Position numbers and translations under genes: made by a program. The notes under the pieces were generated by a model. That model worked only from the letters and a program-made list of their open reading frames with translations, ran no database searches and was not told the origin of the DNA. This document shows, piece after piece, positions 11,601 to 22,950 of a stretch of DNA of 64,000 nucleotides (positions within the stretch are counted from its first letter, which is position 1; every line of letters begins with the position of its first letter). The DNA comes from Echinometra lucunter (Eukaryota > Echinodermata > Echinoidea > Camarodonta > Echinometridae), in contig CM057165.1 of the NCBI GenBank assembly GCA_029962745.1, positions 27,072,114 through 27,136,113 of the forward strand, read 5' to 3'.

Positions 11601-14600
11601 TGATGGCATACCAAAACTGTACATAACCTTTAAATGCAAAAATCAAAGTAAAAATTTAAAATACATAGCAAATGGTTCTTCATTCTACTTGAATTCACAA
11701 AAGAAGTGTATAGAAAATGCTTCAATCCACGAAACACTTTAATTTAAAATTACTGACTACTCTTTCTTACAGCTTTTCTTGCATCTCTGCAATTTCATCT
11801 TTTTCAAAAGGATTTTACAGGGATGTAAACCATGTGAAAAAACACTGCAGTATTTTGAGGGATAAAAAAGTATTTTGTGAGGAAAAACAATAATTTCAAT
11901 TTTTCTGCAAATTCCCCAAAATTGTAATAATACAATTTCGGGGGAAAAGTATTTTCCATGAAACCTGCAGTATTTTAAATAAAAAACAGTATAAAATACA
12001 AAAAACAGTTGGCATCTCTGATTTTAATACATGTATTTGGAGAACAAAAGGGGATAGATTCATAGCAATTAGGTAAAATTTCTTTCAAGAAATCAAAACA
12101 AAACAAACAAACAAACAAACAAACAAATCACATGAATTAGGTACTTTCTTTTCTTCATTTTCCTGTCAAACCAGGGCAGCGTTTGAATTCAAACATACCA
12201 CAATATAATTCACATAATAAAACATACTTTTATAACCTTTGGACCTCTTCCCGGTAAAAAATAAAGATTTTGATCCTGTAAATCAGTGGACTGAGTGTAC
12301 TTCTCATATTGTGTACATAAGAAATCTTTGTTAATTTTCAATCTTCTCAGCTGTCACTTCTTATATTTTTGACAGAGTAAATCTAATGAATACAAGCAAA
12401 CAATAAAGAGAAAAGAAACCACAGAGGTAAGTATTTCTCAGAATTTAGAGACAGTTTCAGCCTCTTTTTGCCTAGCTTTTTTGTTAACAAAACATAAGTA
12501 CAGTTATCTCTGCATAACTCTTTGTGGCACAAGTTGAATTTTCCATCAGAAATCAAATAAATTTGGACAAAATATGCAAAAACTTGTGATATTTGCATTT
12601 CTTAAATCAAATTCTGCTTAAGTCAAACTATTTTTGCAGTCCAAACAGATTCAATTTGTGTAGAGTTAACTCTGTATTAAACACATACCAATAAGTGGCA
12701 AATCCTCTCTTTAATAGTCAAAATAAGATTCACTTTTCTTGAAACATTTTCATGTTTCCCAAATCTCTTAGGATAGTTCAATGTCCAATTCACCACTTTC
12801 ATGTTTCTTCTTTTAAAAAGTCATTGAAAACCTCTTGTGGTGCCCTTTTACAAACATTTTATTCAGTGAGGTACGAAACTAAGAAAAAAAAAAGAAGAAA
12901 GTAAGTAATTCTCATTTCAGAACTTAATAAAATGATAATCAGTTATCTGTAAGTTACGTAAACCTTTTTTAAAGAACATGAATTTTACTTACTTTTTTTT
13001 TCTTAAAAAAAGGTTACATGCCTTGTACCTTCAAAAACATTCATTTATAGCAAATGCAAGTAGTCTAACATGAAATTCTTAAAATACTCCCAAGTTAAAA
13101 GAAATAAAATGTAGGGGCAATCTAGTATCCAACATTTCCTACAAACCTGTTTTCGCTATCAATAATCTTCTAAATTCTGTTTGAGCTTAATTTAAAGAAT
13201 AGAATTTCACAAATGAATCATTTCTCTTATGAGATTTCAGATATTCCAAGGGCCCTACAATAACAGTGAAAATCATTGTCAAAAGTGTGATTAAAATCCA
13301 AAAGAACCATAGTGGAATTATCTTCTTCCATATTAGATTTTTATCCCACTTTAAGAAAATAAGAGACATAGTTTTTATAACTTTCTTTTTCTTTTAAAGG
13401 CATCATACATTGCTTTGAACATTAAAAGCATTTCAACAATTTTAAGTCAAATTCTTAGTTTCGAATTAATTGTGAATGAATAATCAAGTGAGTCAAAAGG
13501 TAAGGAAATTCCATAATAGAATAAGGTATATTATTTGTAAAATTTTATCATTATATTACTGAATATAATTAAAAAAAAAATAAAATATAAACCTAAATCA
13601 ACTACAAAGGAAGAATTTCATGCTTCTACATTGCTTACAAAACCTTACTGAACATAATCAACAAGTATTTGAGAAGGAATACATTTACCATTAGACATTT
13701 TATACACATGTGGTTGCATTGCAGCTGGGTTTGTTTTGAAAGAAATGTTAGAAAAACAGGTACCATTTCTGAATGGGCATGGGAATGGCATAAATCTATT
13801 TGAAGCATGCAGACAGAGATACAGTAATGAATAACAAATGAAATTCAAATAAATAGAATTCTTATGCTTTTAAACTTTTTAAAAAGCATTACCAAAACAC
13901 TGTAGGACAGATAGTTATCGAATTCAACAGCTTTAATTTCAAAATATATAGTACCATGAAGACTTTATTGCCTCATCAAACATTTCCATTCAGTAGATAA
14001 ACAACCACTAACAAAGTGATGGATAATCTGTATCACTTTCAGAGCTCTACATTGCCTTTGTTTAACACCATATCAGAAGATCTTTGAAACTTCCAAAAGA
14101 TTCATTTCAATACAAATTTGTATTGATAAGATATTTACTTTCTTACATTAGTGTTGGAAGATCAAGCTCAGCAACACAGAATTTAAGAAAGATATATCAT
14201 TCCAAGTGTGGAGAGATAATACTGCATAAATCAATTCACTCAACCCAATAAATTATAATTTTTATGATAGATATTGCAAATTTGACCCAGGTCAAGTTTT
14301 ATATAGACCAGAGAATACCCTTTGGACAGTAATCATGAAAACATAAAATACTTCAGGGATATGCAACAAACATGGATGGTGGTTTCAAAAAATAACAAAA
14401 ACTGGATAGACCTGTAAGGCCATGACAAAAAAAAATCTTTTCATACATAGTAACCGAGCTTTGGTGTTAGTAACATTCTATTTTCCTGTAAATAGGTACA
14501 TGCTTTCCAGAGGCATGTAAAAGGAAACCAGTATATATTATGTACACCTCATTATGTAAAGATAAATACAAAAATAACAAAAAAACAAGATGAAATGCAA

Positions 14601-15972
14601 CTGCATTATTATGCCTCTTCCTATATCTAATTAACAAGGCTAACACCTGAACTTTCAGAAATTAACCTCAGTGACCACCTAAATACCCCATAATGTGATC
14701 ACATTGTCTTCCTCTGATACACACTAGCACCAAGTTTTAAGTTCATATCTCAAGTGGAGACAGACAAACTGATGGACAACCCCAAAACATAATGCAAAGC
14801 AAGTTGCTCAGTATCTGTCGCCATGTTTAGTATGCAAATATACACTGTATATCATGTTCCCAAGTATAACCTACCATGGCACCCATCAATGTTACTTCCA
14901 TGAATAACATGGTATAAAATGAAAGACAACACAATCAAATGAACCAGAATACCGTAAATCTAGCCTTCTGACCTTGCAGTTTCCACTGAAAACCTGTTTG
15001 ATTTATGCAAATGGACTTAGAGAGCATGATGACCCTGATTAAAAAAAATAAACCCACTCACATTCAAGGAATTAACAGGGTATCGAAGCTTGATATTAGA
15101 TAAAAAGTGATCATGAATCAGGATAACATGAAGTAGAGACCAAAACTGTGTACTAAATGGTTATTATATCAGTGGAGTTCCATTTGTAGTTGGATCATGA
15201 AGAGTGCAGTAATTTCAAAATATTTTGCTTTGTGTGTTTAGGGTTCTATGCTGGTACACTTCTGCACTTCGTTATTAGTACAGGTTGATTAAGCAGTGCA
15301 GAAGAAGTTCCTGTGTATTGGAAGGTTGTGAAATCATTAAAGTGATTAAAAATGGTCTCACATAGCTTAGGGTGACTTAATGACTGTTATATTTCTGTAA
15401 TTGGTGCCATTAGTATACTTCTACATCTAAAGATGAACCATTATAAATTGTAAGTCAGTCTGTACAATAATGTGGGGAATATATTCTTCAAAATGATGAA
15501 ACAAGTCTAAAAACTAATCCTGAGTTGTGGTAACACATCAAACTGCATTAGAAACTCACTAACATTATTTCAAATTGTTTATTGTGCAGCAGATGAGTTG
15601 TTTCGACTTACAAACTAAAGAAAATCTACAAGAAACTTGCTGTAAATCACAATCAATGAAAGTACATGTTTGCATGACATGCACATACTTTACCTTTCTT
15701 TGTTCATTAAACAGATACACTGTAACATCTATCGAAAATCATGTGGTGGTCATCATTTTTTTCCTGTCTTGAACATTCAGCATATATTTTGGATTGTTTA
15801 TGATGTAACATATTTTGTGTCATTACTAGAACCAAAATTAGTTTTAAAGTCTACTTCACTGGACAAGCAGTTAATGGAAGAACAATTATTATAAACCAGT
15901 TTTACTTAACATTCTACTATAAATGCATACTGGTCAAATAAAATACTGTGATAATGCTACAACTGGAAAGAA

Positions 15973-16213
15973 TGAGGGGTTTGCACAATACAAGCCTGGA
16001 TTTTTAGCATTCCCCTCCATTTTCAACGTTTATTTATATGCTTAATTTGTAAAATTTCACTTTGACAATTTCTTATGTAATGATTATGTAATTATTTTGT
16101 ATGTACAAATTTATGTATATTGTACAACCATGTATGTTATTTTGAGTTGAAAATTATGTATCTTATATCTGAGTTGAAAATGGAAAAATAAATGAAATGA
16201 AACAAAATGAAAT
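15973..16213 (+). mobile_element. CR1-like LINE 3' end with (AATGAA) tail
   Basis: The segment starts GAGGGGTTTGCACAATACAA, can form a GAGGGG...CCCCTC stem in its first 50 nt, and ends in AAATAAATGAAATGAAACAA-type repeats. A copy about 95% similar by eye lies at 55290-55543. The stem plus short 3' tandem repeat is typical of CR1/L2-type LINE 3' ends. It sits only about 200 bp downstream of the DAXX stop codon, so the DAXX 3' UTR may run into it in antisense. Confidence 0.65.
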
Positions 16214-16420
16214 GATCAATTTCTGTTTTTGTTTTGTTTTGTTTCTTTTTTTTTTTGGGGGGGGGGGGATTTAATTCTCTTGTCATACAATTCAGCCTCT
16301 CTTGTAGATTGTCAATTTATACACTTTGAACACTTGGAAATACAGGGATTTTCGTATAATGAGAGGGCTACACATTTATGCAGCATGGTGATGTTCATGA
16401 ACTAAATAGACCATTATAGA

Positions 16421-18862
16421 TCAATCCAGAACTATAACCCCATCATCATCTTCCTGGTAGCTTTCTTTAGGTCCCTTTGATTGTTTGCTTTGAGCCTTTT
16501 GTAGTAAGCTCTTACTATGATGGGAAGCAACACCTTGACTTAACTTGGCTGCACTAGATACAGGATTACTTCTCTGATTTGGTAAGGCAGTCTTAGTCTG
16601 AGTCAATTTCATGACATTACCATTAGTGTGCACCCTACTGGAAGGCACTTTAACAGATGGTACAGCTTGCTTTGTGCTGGTTGTGGGTTTCAGGTTTTGT
16701 GATGGAACATTGCTATTGGCAGCCGAGATGCTGCTCGTTGATGGAAGCGAAATCAACTGAATTCTACGACATGGACCATTACTATTTGTTGCAGAAGAAC
16801 AACTTAAGGAAGGTGAACTGAAAGGTTTTCCGCATGATGCAACTTTGTTGAGCACACTTTTAGTACTTGTAGAACCTACATTTGATTGTGTCCTCTGAGG
16901 AAGTGATATTCCTCCTATTAGTACTTTCTCTGTTTCCACATTTACTTTTTTGACTCCCATCAATGACTTTCCAACTTCATTCTTAGAAAAATTTCTTACT
17001 GGACCACATGCCAAAGTAGTTGTTCCACTAGAAATGGATACAGTATGTGATTTCCCCTGTTGAGAGATGGGCATAGACTTGCCACTGGAGATGCATATTG
17101 GCAAAGACTTCTTTTTCGGTAGACTAACTGAACATGGAGTGAGTTTACATTGAGAAGGGACTTCGACCCGCCTGGTTTCATATGAAAGTTTCAAGTGAAC
17201 ACTCTGTCTTGCTGTGTCTGCTTTCACAGTTCCCTGAGATGGATTCACAGTTGATGTATTCTTTGATGTAGGGGCTGACTTTACCTCTGCAACACTCTGA
17301 CAAATTCCATTCACAGTCACAGATGTTTTTCCTGTTTCTTCAGAATCAGTCCTGGGGTGTTCGAGCTTTATCTTTTTGCTCGTGATATTATCAGATGACA
17401 GTGACTCACCTTCATGCAGACGTTTCTTGGATACTCCTGTTGAGATTTCAAGCGATTTTTTCATGCCTTGACATGTTTCCATCTTTGCAGCTTCTGTCTC
17501 AGGAACCTTTGCCTCTGGTGGTTCTGCAGATTGACTTTCATCTGAGTCTGAAACATATTCTTCCCAATCTCCTTCTTCACATTCATTTTCACTCCCATCA
17601 GGAATGGCCTCTGGTTCACTTGTTCTATCAAAATCTGGTTCGACCCCTTGAGTATGTAGCTCTCTTGCTTTCTGTGTATACTTCTCCAGGACTTTGTCCA
17701 TCATATCTCTACCCTTGGCGGCATTTTCTTCCAACAGTGTCCTCAGCTCTGGATTCTCATTTGCAGGGTCCTCTGGAGTATCAATGAAAGATACATATCC
17801 AGAGTTATGCATGCAGTCATTTATTCTACGTCTACTCAGTGTTTCACCTACATCCTTGAACACTTCTGTAGCCAGTGGACGCAGATCAAGTTTATGAATG
17901 CCTAACTTCTTCACACGATTTGTCTTCTTAATGACCTGATATACATCATGGAAATCTGGAAATTTGTTATGCTTTACAAGCTTTCGAATTTTCAAGTTAA
18001 TTTCAGGGTATCTTGTGCCTTCAAACTTGACTTTCTTTTCTGTACCACGTCCAGTTTTTGCTTCATATCCCTTCAACTTACACCACTTCTGCCAAGCTTC
18101 TACAAATCTCTTTCTAAGCTTATGCTCAATCATATGAGATGAATCGTCTCTATCCATTTCCTCAAGAGTCAGTTCTTTCTCACTGTATCTATGGATCTCT
18201 TTATTCAGTTTTCCCATCAGCTTCTCCATCCTTCTGATTTTGCTTTTTTTCGATTTATCACTGCTATCTCCTTTCTTATCATCACTTTTATCTTTGCCAC
18301 TTTTTGGTTTCTTTTGATCAGATCTTCCAGACACTTTCTCCATGCTTTTAGACTCATCCACCGTCTTTCCATTTCCACAAGATGTGACACCTTTAACGCA
18401 TTCACTGTTCAATGCCATCTCATTCTTTATATCTTCTGTTGGCTTGACATCATTCGGATCCTTACTCCCACATGGTTCAAATTGCTCAGAACTGTCACAT
18501 ATCGCCTCTGTCTTTACAGTCTTTACATTTGCTGTATGTGTGTCATCACCTCCATTGCTCACAACCTTATCCTCATTTTTCTCTGCATCTAACTTTGATT
18601 TGCAACTTTTTGTCTTTTTAGGCTTGGAGGATGCATTTTTGAGGTGGATCACCACATCGTGGACCACAGAGAAGATAGTCTGATCTTTGATATTTGGTTT
18701 CTTAAGTTCAGTCAGGTGCTGCTGTATAGTATTAGTGAATTCCTCAGAAGAGACATAGTCCTGTCTTGCTGCTTTGAACACTTTCAAGAGATGCTTCCTA
18801 ATCTTCTCTGTTGTGGTTTTGTCTCTGATCCTGGATAGCAAGTCATCAGAGCAAGTCACAAA
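16421..18862 (-). CDS. DAXX: DAXX (H3.3 chaperone), second and last coding exon
   Basis: This long exon encodes residues 45-857. It has no start codon of its own: the frame runs upstream through GTG to the acceptor ...GTATCTTTCAG|TTTGTG at 18863-18865 and joins exon 1 in phase 0. The join reads SLFDE|FVTCSDDLL, matching the helical-bundle start LFEEFLELC of human DAXX. In protein numbering, the helical bundle is about 40-120; a Lys/Ser-rich linker follows to about 250; the histone-binding domain is about 254-445, with motifs RYPEINLKIRKLV, FPDFHDVYQVI, TEVFKDVGETLSRRR and LEKYTQKAREL. The last lines up with human DEVISKYAM. Next come an acidic stretch (ECEEGDWEEYVSDSDE, about 470-488), a long Ser/Thr-rich tail, and a terminal SUMO-interacting motif VIVLD (853-857) at the very end. 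DAXX deposits H3.3 with ATRX and takes part in SUMO-dependent repression. Vertebrate DAXX is shorter (740 residues in human). Confidence 0.95.
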   Translation of the reverse strand, partial: FVTCSDDLLSRIRDKTTTEKIRKHLLKVFKAARQDYVSSEEFTNTIQQHLTELKKPNIKDQTIFSVVHDVVIHLKNASSKPKKTKSCKSKLDAEKNEDKVVSNGGDDTHTANVKTVKTEAICDSSEQFEPCGSKDPNDVKPTEDIKNEMALNSECVKGVTSCGNGKTVDESKSMEKVSGRSDQKKPKSGKDKSDDKKGDSSDKSKKSKIRRMEKLMGKLNKEIHRYSEKELTLEEMDRDDSSHMIEHKLRKRFVEAWQKWCKLKGYEAKTGRGTEKKVKFEGTRYPEINLKIRKLVKHNKFPDFHDVYQVIKKTNRVKKLGIHKLDLRPLATEVFKDVGETLSRRRINDCMHNSGYVSFIDTPEDPANENPELRTLLEENAAKGRDMMDKVLEKYTQKARELHTQGVEPDFDRTSEPEAIPDGSENECEEGDWEEYVSDSDESQSAEPPEAKVPETEAAKMETCQGMKKSLEISTGVSKKRLHEGESLSSDNITSKKIKLEHPRTDSEETGKTSVTVNGICQSVAEVKSAPTSKNTSTVNPSQGTVKADTARQSVHLKLSYETRRVEVPSQCKLTPCSVSLPKKKSLPICISSGKSMPISQQGKSHTVSISSGTTTLACGPVRNFSKNEVGKSLMGVKKVNVETEKVLIGGISLPQRTQSNVGSTSTKSVLNKVASCGKPFSSPSLSCSSATNSNGPCRRIQLISLPSTSSISAANSNVPSQNLKPTTSTKQAVPSVKVPSSRVHTNGNVMKLTQTKTALPNQRSNPVSSAAKLSQGVASHHSKSLLQKAQSKQSKGPKESYQEDDDGVIVLD

Positions 18863-19046
18863 CTGAAAGATACAAACAGAAATAAAACACTTTTAGAAGG
18901 AAAAAATAAGAAAAAATGAAACAAAAATAAACAAGAATGGAGACCCCTAAATTGCAGTAAACACTGTACCATTAGCAGGGCTCTAAATACCTACCAGCAA
19001 ATTGCTAAGATACTCCACTCACTGAACATGATACCCCTCTTAAAAC

Positions 19047-20045
19047 TAGGGGTGTGCATGAACATGTAATTTTCTAATCGTGTACACGTTCGAAAATATG
19101 GACGAATAGTTGTGTACACGGTCAAATTTGGATCATCATTGTGAATTCATATTAAGGACCCTATGCCTGAAGAAAATCATCTATGAAGCTATATGTATAG
19201 ATCTGCACTCACAAATACTATCACTTCATATCAATTGGGGGGTCATAAAAGTTGAATCTTTAGTTTTAAAAAATAAAAATTCCTCTCACAACTATCGACA
19301 AGCTTCGCACAAATAACAGCGGCGGCCAAATTATATACGTACGTACAACGTCTTACAATGCATATGCTCTCTCGCGCATGACACGCACAAGCGCTAGCTC
19401 AAATGCATGTCCGAGCTCCCAAGAAGGCCCCTAAAATTCCGCCATTTTGTCCGGATCCATTTCAATGCTTAATCAATACGTCTATGTGCCCAAGACATCG
19501 ACCTAGTGTAATGCAAAGTATTGGCACGCGAACATTAAGTGTCACAAGTGCGCTATGAAAATCCGCCGCGATACTCACCCGCTCCCCATACAAAACACAC
19601 ATATCTCCGCGAGGGCTCGCTGAAAGATACGACTGCCAAAACTAGCGTGGAAATTAATGCGTGCTCTGCTTTTATACAGAAATCTCATGCGTTGCCGAAA
19701 AAGAACCTATCTAGAGTGGGTTGTATTCAGTGATACTAGCATTTCGCAATCTCGTATTCGACTGCGAAATGCTAGATTGTGTGCAGGGCTTTTCTTTGGC
19801 TTTTGTCAACTTGTTAGCCCCACTGCCCCACTGCCCCACCGCCCCGTTGGCCGAATTGCCAAGAAAATAATGATTATACCTCAATGACCGTGCGCTAGTG
19901 TGTGTGTGTTTTATTTGTATTTGTGGGTTTTTGCTCTGGCCTGATTGGGGGAATTACTTACAAGTAAATTGCTGTTATTTCAAACAAATAGTTGGCGATT
20001 GGATGTGTACACGAATAGTGGGGTACATGTTGCAGCCCTAGCCTA
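19047..20045. mobile_element. Non-autonomous hAT-like element in DAXX intron (999 bp)
   Basis: It is flanked by a perfect 8-bp duplication CTTAAAAC (19039-19046 and 20046-20053). The left end is TAGGGGTGTGCATGAACATG. The right end, inverted, is TAGGCTAGGGCTGCAACATG. Subterminal GTGTACACG motifs occur on both sides. The interior at 19557-19700 is related to the hAT-like element at 968-2484. No transposase frame is visible. Confidence 0.82.
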
Positions 20046-20130
20046 CTTAAAACCAGATTGTTTAAGACTTTGTTCACAATGCGAGCGCACACGCGGGAAG
20101 AGAGGTGACAGATTTCACGATTAGGCCAAA

Positions 20131-20551
20131 ATTTCACTTTCAACTCTGGGGGGGGGGGGGGGGGGCCACTGTCACATCAAGGTGGACACCATGCTCATAC
20201 ATTTTAAAACCAAAAAAAATACATGGACTTTCAAAATGGACCCTAAACAAGTAATTATCCTTCGATCTCAGAATACCCTAAATAAACAAGTATTTTGTCA
20301 TGTTTTCCCCACCCTAAACAAGTATTTTCACATCAAGCTTTAGTAAAAGTATACCCTTTTTCCCTGATTCTTGCATTTTCATATACCCTTTTCACTCTAC
20401 GTGTGTACATGGCCCATCCGTGAAAAACAGCCCTTTTTACACATTTTTGTGTACAAGCATGGTGTCCACCTTAATGTAATGGCAGTGGCCACCCCCCCCC
20501 CCCCCCCCCCCCCCCCACCCCCAAATTTGTGGCACAGTAAGAGTTGAAGAG
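20131..20551. repeat. Foldback element with a G18 tract in one arm and a C25 tract in the other
   Basis: The left arm has TTTCAACTCT, then 18 G (20148-20165), then CCACTGTCACATCAAGGTGG and ACACCATGCT. The right arm is its inverse: AGCATGGTGTCCACCTTAAT, GCAGTGGCC, 25 C (20492-20516) and AGAGTTGAAGAG. The loop of about 230 bp holds the repeated motif CCCTAAACAAGTA-TTTT. Confidence 0.75.
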
Positions 20552-21052
20552 TCCTTAAGTTGAATCAGGTAATCTAGCAAATTTATAATTAAAAAAAAAA
20601 AATCTTGCTTAGAGCAAGTTTGTTGGCATAATCTTGTTTCAGGCCCCACTTCCTACTGTATAGTAAAGTGGGGCTGATGACCACGTACATTTCAAATCAT
20701 ATGTGGTTAATGTACGTTGGTACGATCGTCTTGAAAATTATTATTATTCATATTTTGTTGATCGATCATGACTTGATAATGAAAGAAATATAAAGAAACG
20801 ATGCTGATTATTTTATAAACGTTTTTCAAAACTCTAATTATTACTAGTGTTTACGGCCCCACCAAACAGGATTAAAATATGATTAACACAGCAGTGGGGC
20901 TGATGAGCACAGTAATTATACTCGTGTTAACGGCCCTCTTAAGTGGGGTGCATAATGACGAATAAAGGGCAGTGGGGCTGATAAGCATAGTAATGGTGTC
21001 CGTGTTGGGCAAGGGGGAGGGGGGAAGGGGGACTGATAAACAGTGTGTGATC

Positions 21053-22850
21053 TAGGCCTGTTTCGAGTACACGATTAACCGTTTAAACGTCTGAAAATGT
21101 TACTACACGAATAATAAAATTTCTATCGACTACTCGGACACATAGCCTGAAGTTCAGAAGGATCCCCCAAAATGCTTAATCATATTTAATGAAATCAAGA
21201 ATGCTTCTCTCCATTTCAAAGTTTTAAGGTGTGATGACGTCATTTAGACGCCTTTAATTCACATGAGAATATCGTTTTTAATGTTCGGAAGCCTTAAGCC
21301 CCAATGTGTGTGTGGGAGAGAGCTAATTAATCGCGCATTGCACCATCGTTCACCACAACAATATGCACTGCAAGCAAGTGAGGTCACTAACGTAATCGTA
21401 GATACGCTATCACAGTCATTGTAACAAAATATTTTGGAACATAGCAATGAACGAAGACAAAAGGGTATTACCAAGAAAAAAACATTCATACTTGCAAGTT
21501 AACGCAAGGGGGATTGTAATCATTGGAGTTCGATTTCAAATGACTGCTAAGCGCTTGCATCATAACGTACGTAGTTTCAAAACATTTGTGCACTGTACTA
21601 TTACGCTCCACTTCCGGGTTAGCACCATCTCTTGACAGCTGACGAATAACTGAAACATGATTTCACAAATCATCAATGAAATATCAAGCAAATGCCCATC
21701 TAAACACAACAAAAAAAGTAACTTCCCCCTAATTCAAAATAGCATAACTTTTTAAAAAAGACGTTTTTAGGAAAATAATTTGGCAGGAGTGCTCCTACAC
21801 TTATTGACTAACTTCTGTTTGAAAATGAGATTGATCTGTAAAGTCATGCATGAGTGAGCAGACATTAAAGGCAAAAATGTTACTTTTCAAAAGTCACAAG
21901 AGTCATTTTGGGGAGTTTGTGAAACAAGATTTTTCTGGCATTTTTTAAAGTGTTGATTTTTTTCGAGGTTGTGCCATGGTTGAGTGACAAAATTGCGAAC
22001 GATGAAGCAAGAAATGCTGAAAATTTACTGTTTAATGCCAAAAAAAACCGAATACCTGGTATTTTCACCAATTGTGCTGACTCATGTTCGTTGATGCCAA
22101 TTTTTTCCACAAACTGAATGCATTTCGTAGATTTAGGGGGGCTGAACATCATTTTTCTCAAAAAACTGTGTTCACCCAACTGTGATAAACATGAAAAGTG
22201 TCATGGATAGGTATGACTGGATCAAACAATGGAAGAATTCAAATTCACCACAGGTTTGTTTCACAGAGCCCCAAAATGACTCTTGTGACTTTTGAAAAGT
22301 GACATTTTTGCCTTTAATGTTTGCTTGCTCATGCATGAGTTCACGGATCAATCTCATTTTCCACACAGAAGTAAGTCAATAAGTGAAGAAATACTCCTGC
22401 CAAATTATTTTGCTCGAAACTTTTTCGTTAAAAAGTTATGCTATTTTGAATTAGGGGGGAGTTACTTTTTTGTTGTGTTTATTTGGCTTTATTTGACCAG
22501 GATTTTTTATTCGGTCCTCACAAAAAGAGGTAGAAGGCTATGATTTTAATTTTTATGAACTGGACAAGCTACATGTATACAGTTCTTTTCAAAGCTGCCT
22601 TATTGCCAAGTTTCTTTATGAAAATCGGACATTACCGTCAGGGATATTGCACACACTGTGATATGGGTATGGGGCTGGCCTCACTCCGGTGCTGCAGCTG
22701 CAGCTCCGGCGCGGCGCTGAACAGTGGCAGGCTAAGAACGGCTGGAGTGGTCGGCCGACTGGCAAAATAGAAGTACCGAGTAGTCGATTAATCGTCAAAA
22801 AAAAAGTCTGTTTAAACGAATACCAAGAATGGGCTTTCAAAACAGCCCTA
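21053..22850. mobile_element. hAT-like element nested in the 6.2-kb transposon (1,798 bp)
   Basis: It is flanked by a perfect 8-bp duplication GTGTGATC (21045-21052 and 22851-22858). The ends are TAGGCCTGTTTCGAGTAC and, inverted, TAGGGCTGTTTTGAAAGC. Subterminal sequence at both ends carries GATTAA and GTTTAAACG motifs and a CGAGTAGTCG-like segment. It is non-autonomous. It contains the foldback at 21702-22480. Confidence 0.82.
21702..22480. mobile_element. Foldback element with 240-bp arms, nested in the hAT
   Basis: The arms are about 21702-21945 and 22240-22480, inverted and about 85% identical by eye. The left outer end is AAACACAACAAAAAAAGTAA and the right outer end is GTTACTTTTTTGTTGTGTTT. 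The inner arms match through GTCACAAGAGTCATTTTGGG. Open frames on the minus strand here (up to 99 codons) lie across the palindrome and are not genes. Confidence 0.75.
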
Positions 22851-22950
22851 GTGTGATCATGCCCTCTTGTCGTTTTAAAGCCCGAGTCGATTCGATTCGA
22901 AAACCGGTGCTTGATCGATGCTATCGAGTCCTGGTCCAGTTTTGGCTAGG

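Larger units (their letters stand above)
5898..16420. other. Region between MAN1B1 coding exons and the DAXX 3' end
   Basis: It must hold the MAN1B1 promoter and 5' leader, which I could not place. Recognised contents are the MITE and retroposon at 6483-7175, a mariner-like MITE (7473-7708), a possible orphan exon (7907-8042), two degenerate copies of an AT-rich repeat (8340-9540), and a LINE 3' end (15973-16213). From about 9560 to 15970 the sequence is AT-rich with simple repeats (10376-10412 AAC/AAT; 12089-12126 AAAC). A roughly 120-bp motif containing TTTGACCT/GACCTACATAC occurs twice (about 10484-10680). I see no convincing exon there. Confidence 0.5.

Noticed and set aside
18857..18859. 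GTG as the start codon of the large DAXX frame
   Set aside because: A GTG start is bacterial usage. The frame continues upstream to a splice acceptor and joins exon 1 at 27001-27132 in phase.
17395..18859. Plus-strand open frames of 113-133 codons opposite DAXX
   Set aside because: They are shadows of the DAXX coding strand with no domain or splice support.
21880..22366. Minus-strand frames of 64 and 99 codons
   Set aside because: They lie across the palindromic foldback nested in a hAT element and show no known domain.
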